From assembly GCF_018687595.1 (NCBI RefSeq), contig NZ_CP061298.1, positions 372,001-436,000 on the forward strand: DNA of 64,000 bases, given 5' to 3'. The position numbers and the translations under genes are program-made. A model generated the notes under the pieces. It saw only the letters and a list, made by a program, of their open reading frames with translations, did not search any database and was not told the origin of the DNA. This DNA comes from Polynucleobacter paludilacus. GTDB lineage: Bacteria > Pseudomonadota > Gammaproteobacteria > Burkholderiales > Burkholderiaceae. This document shows, piece by piece, positions 15,897 through 23,231 of this stretch (the stretch's first letter is position 1; each line of letters begins with the position of its first letter).

Positions 15897-15921
15897 AAAA
15901 CCACCTTCGGGTGGTTTTTTA
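15897..15921. terminator. Intrinsic terminator after infA
   Basis: AAAACCACC at 15897-15905 pairs with GGTGGTTTT at 15910-15918 around a TTCG loop, followed by further T residues on the plus strand. Confidence 0.85.
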
Positions 15922-16010
15922 TTTGAGGGTCTATTGCCACCATAAGTTACCAATACATTCCATTCAGGTAAAAGAAAAGGGACCACATTGCTGTGATCCC
16001 TTTGTATAAC

Positions 16011-16086
16011 TGGTGGGTCGGGCGAGATTCGAACTCGCGACCAACGGATTAAAAGTCCGCTGCTCTACCGACTGAGCTACCGACCC
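16011..16086 (-). tRNA. tRNA-Lys (anticodon TTT)
   Basis: A 76-nt gene including an encoded CCA. The acceptor stem is GGGTCGG/CCGACCC, the D-loop AGCTCAGTCGGTAGAG, the anticodon loop CTTTTAA and the T arm GTTCGAATC. All arms pair. A degraded copy of its 3' half lies 1033 bases downstream on the same strand. Confidence 0.97.
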
Positions 16087-16162
16087 GGTAAAACGGAAAT
16101 TATAGCAAGACTTGCGACTTCGTCCTGAGCTCTTGCTGCTCCTGCCTCGTATAGCCCGATGC

Positions 16163-17494
16163 TTAGGAGTTCACCCGCCTGGCTACTGGTGGATTCTTCG
16201 AGAAATAATCTTTAATTCCCCTCAAAATCGCCTCAGCAATTCGGTCCTGATAGGCGTCATCATTGAGTCTGGCCTCTTCTTGGGGGTTGCTGATAAATGC
16301 GGTCTCGACCAGAATCGAGGGAATATCTGGGGCCTTGAGAACGGCAAAGCTGGCTTGCTCTACTTTGCCTTTATGTAAGGCTGCAAAACCACCGATTTGC
16401 CTTAAAACCGAGTTGCCGACCTGAAGTGAGTCATTAATTTGCGCCGTGGTCGACATATCCAGCAAGAGATTGGCAACTTGCCGATCTTGGGTTTTGATAT
16501 TGATGCCACCAATCAGGTCTGAAGCATTCTCTTTATTGGCCATCCATCTGGCAGTCGTGCTAGACGCTCCCATTTGGGAGAGTGCAAAAACCGAAGCCCC
16601 CTTGGCATCTCTTTCAATAAAGGCATCTGCATGGATTGAAACAAATAAATCCGCTTGGACTGCGCGGGCTTTTTGCACTCGGACATGCAGGGGCACAAAG
16701 TAATCACCGTCTCTTGTTAAAAAAGGGCGCATATAGTCTTCGCCCTCAATCTTTTGATTAAGGCGTTTGGCAATCGAGAGCACTACGTTCTTTTCTCTCG
16801 ATCCTGCTGCACCAATTGCGCCCGGATCTTCACCGCCGTGGCCGGCATCGATAGCAATCGTGATCAAGCGTTTATATTTAGCCGTTACTTTAGGGGTCTT
16901 CACATCTGGAATGGCCTGCGCCACTGGCGGACCTTTTTCTGGCTTACTCGCAAATTGTGCAATTTGATCAATTTCTTCATTGGATTTAACCAGGGCCTGC
17001 TCTTTGCGAGCACTGCTCTTGACTAACTCCATTAAGGGGTCGGGCGGGGTAGTGGGGTAGAGATCAAATACCATGCGGTATTGGTACTCACCGATGGGGT
17101 CAAGGGTAAAGAGTTGGGGCTTAATCGGTTCTTTGAGGTCAAAGACCAGGCGCACCACATTGGGTTGATATTGACCCACCCGAATTTGTGAAACATACGG
17201 ATCATTGGGTTTGACCTTGGCAACGATGTCTTTGAGGGTGGGGTTGAGTTCCAGGTTTTGGACATCCACTACCAATCGATCTGGGTTAGTTAACACTTGC
17301 TGCGTAATGGGTAGCGGAGTATCTGACTCGAGCGTGATACGGGTGTAATCCTCAGAAGGCCACATCCGCACTCCCAGAATCTTGGCGCCCCAAGCAATCT
17401 CGATTTCTCCCAAGAGGAGCACAAAGCCTAAGAGCTTGGCCGAAGTCTTGAGGCACTGTCTTCTCGAGAGATTGGCAGGGCTAGAGGGTCTCAT
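16163..17494 (-). CDS. amiC: N-acetylmuramoyl-L-alanine amidase with AMIN domain (AmiC type)
   Basis: Periplasmic zinc amidase that splits septal peptidoglycan between daughter cells. Its 443 residues hold a twin-arginine signal (SRRQCLKTS, then a hydrophobic run), an AMIN domain (about 45-150, septal targeting), a linker and an Amidase_3 domain (about 210-430). Zinc-ligand motifs are visible: DAGHGGEDPGA, Glu in SREKNV, SIHAD and the late catalytic ILVETAFISNP. The Tat signal agrees with AmiC/AmiA export. It starts 7 bases after tsaE ends, the tsaE-amiC order common in proteobacteria. Confidence 0.93.
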   Translation of the reverse strand: MRPSSPANLSRRQCLKTSAKLLGFVLLLGEIEIAWGAKILGVRMWPSEDYTRITLESDTPLPITQQVLTNPDRLVVDVQNLELNPTLKDIVAKVKPNDPYVSQIRVGQYQPNVVRLVFDLKEPIKPQLFTLDPIGEYQYRMVFDLYPTTPPDPLMELVKSSARKEQALVKSNEEIDQIAQFASKPEKGPPVAQAIPDVKTPKVTAKYKRLITIAIDAGHGGEDPGAIGAAGSREKNVVLSIAKRLNQKIEGEDYMRPFLTRDGDYFVPLHVRVQKARAVQADLFVSIHADAFIERDAKGASVFALSQMGASSTTARWMANKENASDLIGGINIKTQDRQVANLLLDMSTTAQINDSLQVGNSVLRQIGGFAALHKGKVEQASFAVLKAPDIPSILVETAFISNPQEEARLNDDAYQDRIAEAILRGIKDYFSKNPPVARRVNS

Positions 17495-17501
17495 GTGGGT
17501 G

Positions 17502-18008
17502 CTAGATTTGCTCTAGTAATTGGGTGCCAGCAGCACCATTGGCATTTAGCGTAATGACTCTCTCAGACTCGATGTCACCCGCAGTCAATCTGATTACGAG
17601 ATCAAAGGGCGGTAGAGTGTTTTCTGCCTTCTCAGGCCACTCGATTAAACACAATCCTGGCACATCAAAGTACTCAGCAAAGCCTGCCTCTTGCCACTCG
17701 AGTGGAGAGCGCATGCGATAGAGATCAAAGTGATGGATAGTGACGGGATTTTGATCAAGCTCGATTAGATAAGGTTCGCAAAGGGTATAGGTGGGGCTCT
17801 TCACCTTGCCTGTGTGTCCTAGCCCTTGAATCAGAAAGCGTGCAAAAGTGGTCTTGCCTGCACCTAGATCCCCCTCTAAAGCAAGATTGAGATGAGCGCT
17901 TGGATTGGCGGCCCAGATCTTGGCGATCGCTTTGCCTAGACCTTGAGCGAGGGTCGCAGTCTCGCTTTCTTGCCTACAATGCTTTATCTGGGTTTGGCTC
18001 TGTGTCAT
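17502..18008 (-). CDS. tsaE: tRNA threonylcarbamoyladenosine biosynthesis ATPase TsaE
   Basis: P-loop ATPase of the TsaB-TsaD-TsaE complex that makes t6A37 in tRNAs reading ANN codons. The 168-residue protein has a Walker A motif GDLGAGKTT (near residues 45-53), the switch-like SPTYTLCEPY segment and HFDLYR (Walker B region), ending with CLIEWPEKA. This is the full TsaE pattern. The start at 18008 faces queG with 45 bases between the two starts, so the promoters overlap. It is followed closely by amiC. Confidence 0.95.
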   Translation of the reverse strand: MTQSQTQIKHCRQESETATLAQGLGKAIAKIWAANPSAHLNLALEGDLGAGKTTFARFLIQGLGHTGKVKSPTYTLCEPYLIELDQNPVTIHHFDLYRMRSPLEWQEAGFAEYFDVPGLCLIEWPEKAENTLPPFDLVIRLTAGDIESERVITLNANGAAGTQLLEQI

Positions 18009-18053
18009 GGTATTTGCCTAGTTTATTCAATTATTGCGATACATTCTGAATTC

Positions 18054-19181
18054 ATGAGTTCAACTTCATCTTCCCCCTCTGCCTTGGATAGCGATCAGCT
18101 AGCGTCGCTCCGCCAATGGCTTGATGGCGAAGCTAAGGCTATTGGTTTTGATGATGTCCGTGTGACCGATACCCATTTGGGAGCTGCTACTGAGAAGTTA
18201 AGAGAGTGGCTCGCTGCAGGGCGCCATGGCCACATGGAGTATATGCAACGCCATGCCGCGCTCCGTTCAGATCCCCAACTTCTTTTGCCTGGGACGACCC
18301 GTGTGATTTGTGTGCGCATGAATTATCTGCCACCCGAAGTGAATTTTGATCATGAGTGGCAGCGTCTTGCTCAGTCAGATCAAGCCGTGGTCTCTATCTA
18401 TGCACGCGGTCGTGACTATCACAAGATCTTGCGTCAACGCTTACAAGAGTTTGCAAAAGCCATTGAGGCCAAAATTGGTTCTTTTGGGTATCGCGTTTTT
18501 ACTGACTCTGCGCCGCTCATGGAAGTGGAGTTGGCTCGCAAAGCAGGATTGGGTTGGCGAGGTAAACATACTTTATTACTTAACCGAGAGGCGGGCTCAA
18601 CTTTTTTCTTGGGTGAGATCTTGGTTGATATTCCGCTGCCGCTGGATGCAGCAATTGAAGAACATTGTGGCAGTTGTAGTGCATGTATTGACATCTGTCC
18701 GACACAAGCGATTACAGCGCCTTATGCCTTAGATGCAAGAAGGTGCATCTCTTATTTGACGATTGAGAACCCCGACGTCATACCCGTGGAGTTTCGCAAA
18801 GCGATGGGTAATCGCGTGTATGGCTGCGATGACTGCCAACTCATTTGCCCCTGGAATAAATTTGCGCAGCGCAGTACCTTGCCCGATTTTGCTGCGCGTC
18901 ACGGTTTGGGGAGTGCCTCATTACTCGAGTTATGGTCCTGGACCGAAGGACAGTTTGAGCAACGCCATGAGGGCAGTGCGATACGGCGGATTGGTTATAC
19001 GAAGTGGCGTCGCAATCTCGCGGTGGCACTCGGTAATGCCATCGGCTCAGATATTGCCCCCGCAGAAAAGGAAGACATTCGGGAAGCCTTAATTGAGGCT
19101 TTGGACAGTGCGGCCAATACTTCTCCATTGGTGATGGAGCATATCGAATGGGCTCTCGCGCAATCTGCTGCTGGTTTTTAA
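18054..19181 (+). CDS. queG: Epoxyqueuosine reductase QueG
   Basis: Cobalamin- and Fe-S-dependent enzyme for the last step of queuosine synthesis in tRNA: epoxyqueuosine to queuosine. From the ATG at 18054 it has 375 residues, the usual length. Two [4Fe-4S] motifs are seen: CGSCSACIDICP (near 205-216) and CDDCQLICPW (near 255-265). The conserved DSAPLMEVELARKAGLG segment precedes them. An upstream in-frame extension to 17943 overlaps tsaE and is not protein-like, so it is rejected. The B12 dependence fits with a riboswitch-controlled B12 importer later in the window. Confidence 0.95.
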   Translation: MSSTSSSPSALDSDQLASLRQWLDGEAKAIGFDDVRVTDTHLGAATEKLREWLAAGRHGHMEYMQRHAALRSDPQLLLPGTTRVICVRMNYLPPEVNFDHEWQRLAQSDQAVVSIYARGRDYHKILRQRLQEFAKAIEAKIGSFGYRVFTDSAPLMEVELARKAGLGWRGKHTLLLNREAGSTFFLGEILVDIPLPLDAAIEEHCGSCSACIDICPTQAITAPYALDARRCISYLTIENPDVIPVEFRKAMGNRVYGCDDCQLICPWNKFAQRSTLPDFAARHGLGSASLLELWSWTEGQFEQRHEGSAIRRIGYTKWRRNLAVALGNAIGSDIAPAEKEDIREALIEALDSAANTSPLVMEHIEWALAQSAAGF

Positions 19182-19200
19182 GTCCTCTTACAATAGTCCG

Positions 19201-19989
19201 ATGTCCTCATCAACCCAACACCAGCACTCAGACTCTGCCGACCATGGACTCGACGGACCAAGTCAGAATCGCTATGCTAGTCGTCAGGATGCGTTTTGGT
19301 CTGGCATCAAACATGCTGCGGGCGCTCCTGCTATTGTTTTGTTTGCTGGCATGGTAGGTTTCGGTGCCATGGCTAAAACCAATGGCTTTGATTTATGGTT
19401 TCCCGCGCTGACCAGCTTGTTGATGTTTGCCTTACCTGGGCAAGTTGTTTTAATGGAAATGGTGATGACAGGATCATCCGTCATTGCGATTGCATTAGCA
19501 GTGACGCTAACTTCTACACGCTTCATCACGATGACGGTGACGCTCTTTCCTCAATTACATGAAAAAGATCGCAATCGTAATTTATACGCATCAGTCCATA
19601 TGCTTGCGATGACAGTATGGTCTATGACTATGCGCGAGTTTCCTTCGATAGAACGCAAGCATCGACTCAATTATTTCTTGGGATTTGGTTTGGTCTGCTG
19701 GTTGATGAGCATTCCAGGAACGATCTTAGGTTACTACCTCGCAGCTTGGGTTCCTGCTGCAATTACTTTGGGTCTGATTTTTATTAATCCTCTATTTTTT
19801 CTGTTGACTTTTACGGATGTGAAGCCTTGGGTGAATCGCATTGCGATTGCGCTGGGCTGCATACTGGGGCCAATCTTTTATTTTGTTGATCGTGATTCCA
19901 GTTTGTTAGCTGCTGGCCTTATTGCTGGAACATTAGCATATTACATTGATCGCAAGATGATTCGTAAACGTCCAGGAGTCATCGGATGA
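19201..19989 (+). CDS. azlC: AzlC family branched-chain amino acid export permease
   Basis: Large subunit of a two-part inner-membrane exporter for branched-chain and related amino acids. The 262-residue protein begins with a polar 35-residue N-terminus, followed by FWSGIKHAAGAPAIVLFAGMVGFG and about seven hydrophobic segments, including PALTSLLMFALPGQ and the TSTRF motif typical of AzlC. It overlaps azlD by four bases (ATGA). It lies 19 bases after queG and may share its transcript. Confidence 0.9.
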   Translation: MSSSTQHQHSDSADHGLDGPSQNRYASRQDAFWSGIKHAAGAPAIVLFAGMVGFGAMAKTNGFDLWFPALTSLLMFALPGQVVLMEMVMTGSSVIAIALAVTLTSTRFITMTVTLFPQLHEKDRNRNLYASVHMLAMTVWSMTMREFPSIERKHRLNYFLGFGLVCWLMSIPGTILGYYLAAWVPAAITLGLIFINPLFFLLTFTDVKPWVNRIAIALGCILGPIFYFVDRDSSLLAAGLIAGTLAYYIDRKMIRKRPGVIG

Positions 19990-20330
19990 TGCCAAATATT
20001 ATTCATGGTTGGCAGCTGGCGATTGCTCTAGGTGGAGCATGTTTAGGGACCTACTTCTGTCGCGCAATTGGCGTAATATTATCAGGGCATATCAACCAAG
20101 ATACCGAATTCTTCCGCTGGCTTGCGGCAGTGACTTATGCAATGGTGGCCGCTTTGACCATTCGCTTAATTTTGCTCCCTGTCGGAATGCTCCAGAATGT
20201 ATCGGTATGGATGCGTATCCTCATATGCATTATTAGCCTCGGGGTCATGGTTTCTAGGCCCCAGCGCCGTTTATCGGCCGCACTGCTCGTGGGAACGGGC
20301 CTGATGGTCTTATACGGCGCAACCCACTAG
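19986..20330 (+). CDS. azlD: AzlD family small subunit of amino acid exporter
   Basis: A 114-residue hydrophobic protein with four membrane segments, the normal AzlD size. Its ATG overlaps the azlC stop codon (ATGA), so it is translationally coupled. Motifs such as CRAIGVILSGHIN near the first loop and a short C-terminal tail agree with AzlD. It works with AzlC; the substrate range is not visible in the sequence. Confidence 0.88.
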   Translation: MMPNIIHGWQLAIALGGACLGTYFCRAIGVILSGHINQDTEFFRWLAAVTYAMVAALTIRLILLPVGMLQNVSVWMRILICIISLGVMVSRPQRRLSAALLVGTGLMVLYGATH

Positions 20331-20392
20331 CCCTTATAATTACAGCAATATTTGTTATTAATGACATATCTATAGAACTTGAAAGAAGAACG

Positions 20393-20800
20393 ATGTTAGC
20401 TACCAAACCATACTTGACACAGGCCGACGCGCAAAAAATTCTAGATGCAGCAAATCAGTTCGCAGCAGAAAACAATTTCGCGGTCACCATTGCAGTTTGC
20501 GATGACGGTGGTCACCTTTTAGGTTTGATTCGTCGTGATGGCTGCGCACATATTTCTTCTTACATTGCTCAAGAGAAAGCGCGTACTGCTGCGATGGGTA
20601 AACGTGAGACTCGCGTTTACGAAGAGATTATTAATAATGGTCGCACTGCTTTTGCATCCGTTCCGCACAGTATGGGAATGTTAGAAGGCGGAGTCAATAT
20701 CGAGGTAAATGGTTTTACCATCGGCGCAGTCGGCGTTTCCGGCGTTAAATCGGCCGATGATGCTGCTACTGCAAAAGCAGGCATCGCTGCCATCCTTTAA
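20393..20800 (+). CDS. GlcG/HbpS family haem-binding-like protein
   Basis: A 135-residue protein of the GlcG/HbpS (DUF336) family: LTQADAQKILDAANQFAAENNF at the N-terminus, then VTIAVCDDGGHLLGLIRRDG, and a C-terminal IGAVGVSGVKSADDAATAKAG. Family members form octamers; some bind haem, others have no known ligand. No signal peptide is present. GAAAGAAGAACG precedes the ATG. The helicase gene starts six bases downstream. Its role here is not evident from neighbours. Confidence 0.88.
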   Translation: MLATKPYLTQADAQKILDAANQFAAENNFAVTIAVCDDGGHLLGLIRRDGCAHISSYIAQEKARTAAMGKRETRVYEEIINNGRTAFASVPHSMGMLEGGVNIEVNGFTIGAVGVSGVKSADDAATAKAGIAAIL

Positions 20801-20806
20801 GTTATC

Positions 20807-22267
20807 TTGACTAATACCCCTACCGAAATTTCTACTGAATCTACTCCCCAAGCAACAATCACCTTTGCTGATTTTGGCTTAGACCCGCTCATTCAAAAAG
20901 CGGTATCTGAACAGGGCTACACCAGCCCGACTCCTATTCAAGCGCAAGCCATTCCCCATGTTTTATTGGGGCAAGACTTGATGGGCGCTGCCCAGACCGG
21001 TACTGGCAAGACGGCCGCATTCGTATTGCCTATCATTCAGCGCATTCTGCGCCATGCAAGCAGCAGTGCTTCACCTGCTAGGCATCCCATTCGGGCCTTG
21101 GTGCTGACACCGACCCGCGAGTTAGCAGTGCAAGTTGCAGAGAACGCAGCAAACTATTCTCGTTATACTGATTTACGTTCGGCCGTGGTCTATGGCGGTG
21201 TGGATATGAAAGAGCAAGTAGCCACCTTGCGAGGCGGTATTGAGATTTTGATTGCCACGCCTGGTCGCCTCTTGGATCACATTGGCTCTAAAGTGGCCAA
21301 CCTTTCTCAAGTAGAACTCTTAGTGTTGGATGAGGCAGATCGAATGCTGGACATGGGCTTCCTACCCGATCTACAGCGCATCATCAATTTGATTCCAGCC
21401 CAGCGTCAAACTTTATTGTTCTCAGCTACTTTCTCACCAGAGATTAAAAAACTGGCGCAGAGCTATTTGCGTAATCCTGTGACGGTTGAGGTTGCTAGAC
21501 AAAATGCTGCTGCCGATACCGTACGCCAAGTGATTCATATGGTGCGATCGGGTGATAAAGAAAAGGCCATTGTGAAGATTTTGGCTGCACGGACAGAGCA
21601 AGGTTTATCCCGTCAGTGCATCATCTTTACCAATAGTCGTATGGGTTGTGGCAGATTGGCGCGGGCTCTAGAACGTGACGGCATTAAAGCCGGTGCGATT
21701 CATGGTGATAAGAGCCAAGGCGAACGGACTCTAACTTTGGATGCATTTAAGTCGGGCGCGATTGAAGCCTTGGTTGCAACCGACGTGGCAGCGCGTGGCT
21801 TAGATATCCCAGCAATGCCCTGCGTGATTAATCATGAGTTGCCGTTTAATGCCGAAGACTTTATTCACCGGATTGGCCGCACCGGACGTGCGGGCAGTAC
21901 TGGTGATGCGATTGCCTTAGTTGACGATAGTGAAAAACGCTTGCTCGACGATATCGAGAAGTTAATGAAGCGCAAGTTAGATATTGTTCCATTGCCTAAT
22001 ATCGATATTCCTGGCGGTCAGGAATCTGACTATGAGCCTAGACATCGGTCGCCTCGATCGACTCGTGAGACTTCTCAGAGATCGTATTCAACACCAAAGT
22101 CATCGCCAGCGCCTGCTGCTGATCCTTTCTTTTCCATGCCTTATGAATCTTCGAAGACAGTCAATCAAGCAGAAAATACGGATGCTCAGCCAGAAGTCAA
22201 AAAGGTGGGCATTGTTCCTGCCAAAGCTCCAGTAGGTGCCTTGCTCGGCGGCTTCAAGAAGAAGTAA
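20807..22267 (+). CDS. rhlE: DEAD-box RNA helicase, RhlE type
   Basis: ATP-dependent RNA helicase of 486 residues. Motifs are in order: Q motif (FGLDPLIQKAV...TPIQAQAIP), Walker A AQTGTGKTA, PTRELA, the DEAD box in VLDEADRML, SAT, and HRIGRTGRAG in the second RecA domain. The C-terminal 90 residues are Ser/Pro-rich and disordered, as in RhlE. The start is TTG at 20807; no in-frame ATG before the Q motif fits, and the ribosome binding site is weak, so translation may be low or coupled to the preceding gene six bases upstream. RhlE acts in ribosome maturation and RNA turnover. Confidence 0.93.
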   Translation: MTNTPTEISTESTPQATITFADFGLDPLIQKAVSEQGYTSPTPIQAQAIPHVLLGQDLMGAAQTGTGKTAAFVLPIIQRILRHASSSASPARHPIRALVLTPTRELAVQVAENAANYSRYTDLRSAVVYGGVDMKEQVATLRGGIEILIATPGRLLDHIGSKVANLSQVELLVLDEADRMLDMGFLPDLQRIINLIPAQRQTLLFSATFSPEIKKLAQSYLRNPVTVEVARQNAAADTVRQVIHMVRSGDKEKAIVKILAARTEQGLSRQCIIFTNSRMGCGRLARALERDGIKAGAIHGDKSQGERTLTLDAFKSGAIEALVATDVAARGLDIPAMPCVINHELPFNAEDFIHRIGRTGRAGSTGDAIALVDDSEKRLLDDIEKLMKRKLDIVPLPNIDIPGGQESDYEPRHRSPRSTRETSQRSYSTPKSSPAPAADPFFSMPYESSKTVNQAENTDAQPEVKKVGIVPAKAPVGALLGGFKKK

Positions 22268-22283
22268 AGCGCGAATATATTAG

Positions 22284-23228
22284 TCAGCAGTACTTCTTTT
22301 TCCAAGCAGCAGTCGCTGCTGACAAAAACTCACCAATACTCTGGTGTGCTTGCTTAGCGATTTCCTGTAAACCCAAATGATTGGCTGCTAGCTCAAGCGC
22401 TTTGAGGGCATGAGCAGGAGTGCTGATATCAATGGCGCTGGCGAGAGTTTGTTTGCTCAGCTTTTCACCAAATTCATCGAGCACCAAAGGCAAATGTACA
22501 TATACTGGTGTCGGGTAGTGAAGCACTTTCTGTAAATAAATTTGCCTTGCCGTATTGTTGAGTAAATCTTCGCCCCGGACCACATGCGTAATTCCCTGTT
22601 CAGCATCATCGACGACCACAGCCAACTGATACGTAAATAAGCCGTCACTTCTTCGTAGGACAAAATCTCCTACTTCCTGACTGAGATTCTGGATTTGATG
22701 ACCTAAGGCGCGATCCTCAAATGCAATAGTGCAGTGTTCTGGGAGCGCAATTCTCCAGGCAGCGAGTGTATTTTCCGGTTTTAGTCCTAGCTGCGATCGA
22801 CAGCTTCCTGGGTAGACCAATTCTTGATGGCGCTCGGTCTCGACGCCTAGCGCCTTTAAGGCATTAGCAATCGTTTGGCGAGAGCAATTGCAGGGGTAGA
22901 GCTGACCCTCGTCAATGAGCTGATTGAAGGCCTTTTGGTAGGTTTCCTGCCGTGCGGATTGCCATACAGGCTCTTCGTCCCATTGCAGACCACAGGCCAG
23001 CAGTTGAGCCTGGATTTGCTCGGCCGCTCCAGGAATGCTACGGGGGGTGTCGATATCCTCAATCCGAAGTAGCCACTGACCCTGATGAGCCCGTGCGTCC
23101 AGCCAGCTACCAAGGGCTGCTACTAGAGAGCCAGCATGCAGAGGACCGGTCGGGGAAGGTGCAAATCGCCCGCGATAGGCTCTGGCTGGGGAAGGGGGAT
23201 TTTGAAGTTCGGACACAGCTAAAATCAT
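22284..23228 (-). CDS. gluQ: Glutamyl-Q tRNA(Asp) synthetase
   Basis: Truncated class I synthetase that attaches glutamate to queuosine in tRNA-Asp. At 314 residues it lacks an anticodon-binding domain. The HIGH-like motif is in RFAPSPTGPLHAGSL, a zinc site is suggested by CNCS with the later YPGSCR, and KLSKQ matches the KMSKS loop. Its start codon lies 3 bases from the dnaE start on the opposite strand. With queG 4 kb away, two steps of queuosine modification are in this region. Confidence 0.94.
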   Translation of the reverse strand: MILAVSELQNPPSPARAYRGRFAPSPTGPLHAGSLVAALGSWLDARAHQGQWLLRIEDIDTPRSIPGAAEQIQAQLLACGLQWDEEPVWQSARQETYQKAFNQLIDEGQLYPCNCSRQTIANALKALGVETERHQELVYPGSCRSQLGLKPENTLAAWRIALPEHCTIAFEDRALGHQIQNLSQEVGDFVLRRSDGLFTYQLAVVVDDAEQGITHVVRGEDLLNNTARQIYLQKVLHYPTPVYVHLPLVLDEFGEKLSKQTLASAIDISTPAHALKALELAANHLGLQEIAKQAHQSIGEFLSAATAAWKKKYC

Positions 23229-23231
23229 CTC

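Noticed and set aside
17943..18053. N-terminal extension of QueG
   Set aside because: It overlaps the tsaE coding region on the other strand and lacks family similarity; ATG at 18054 gives the normal QueG length.
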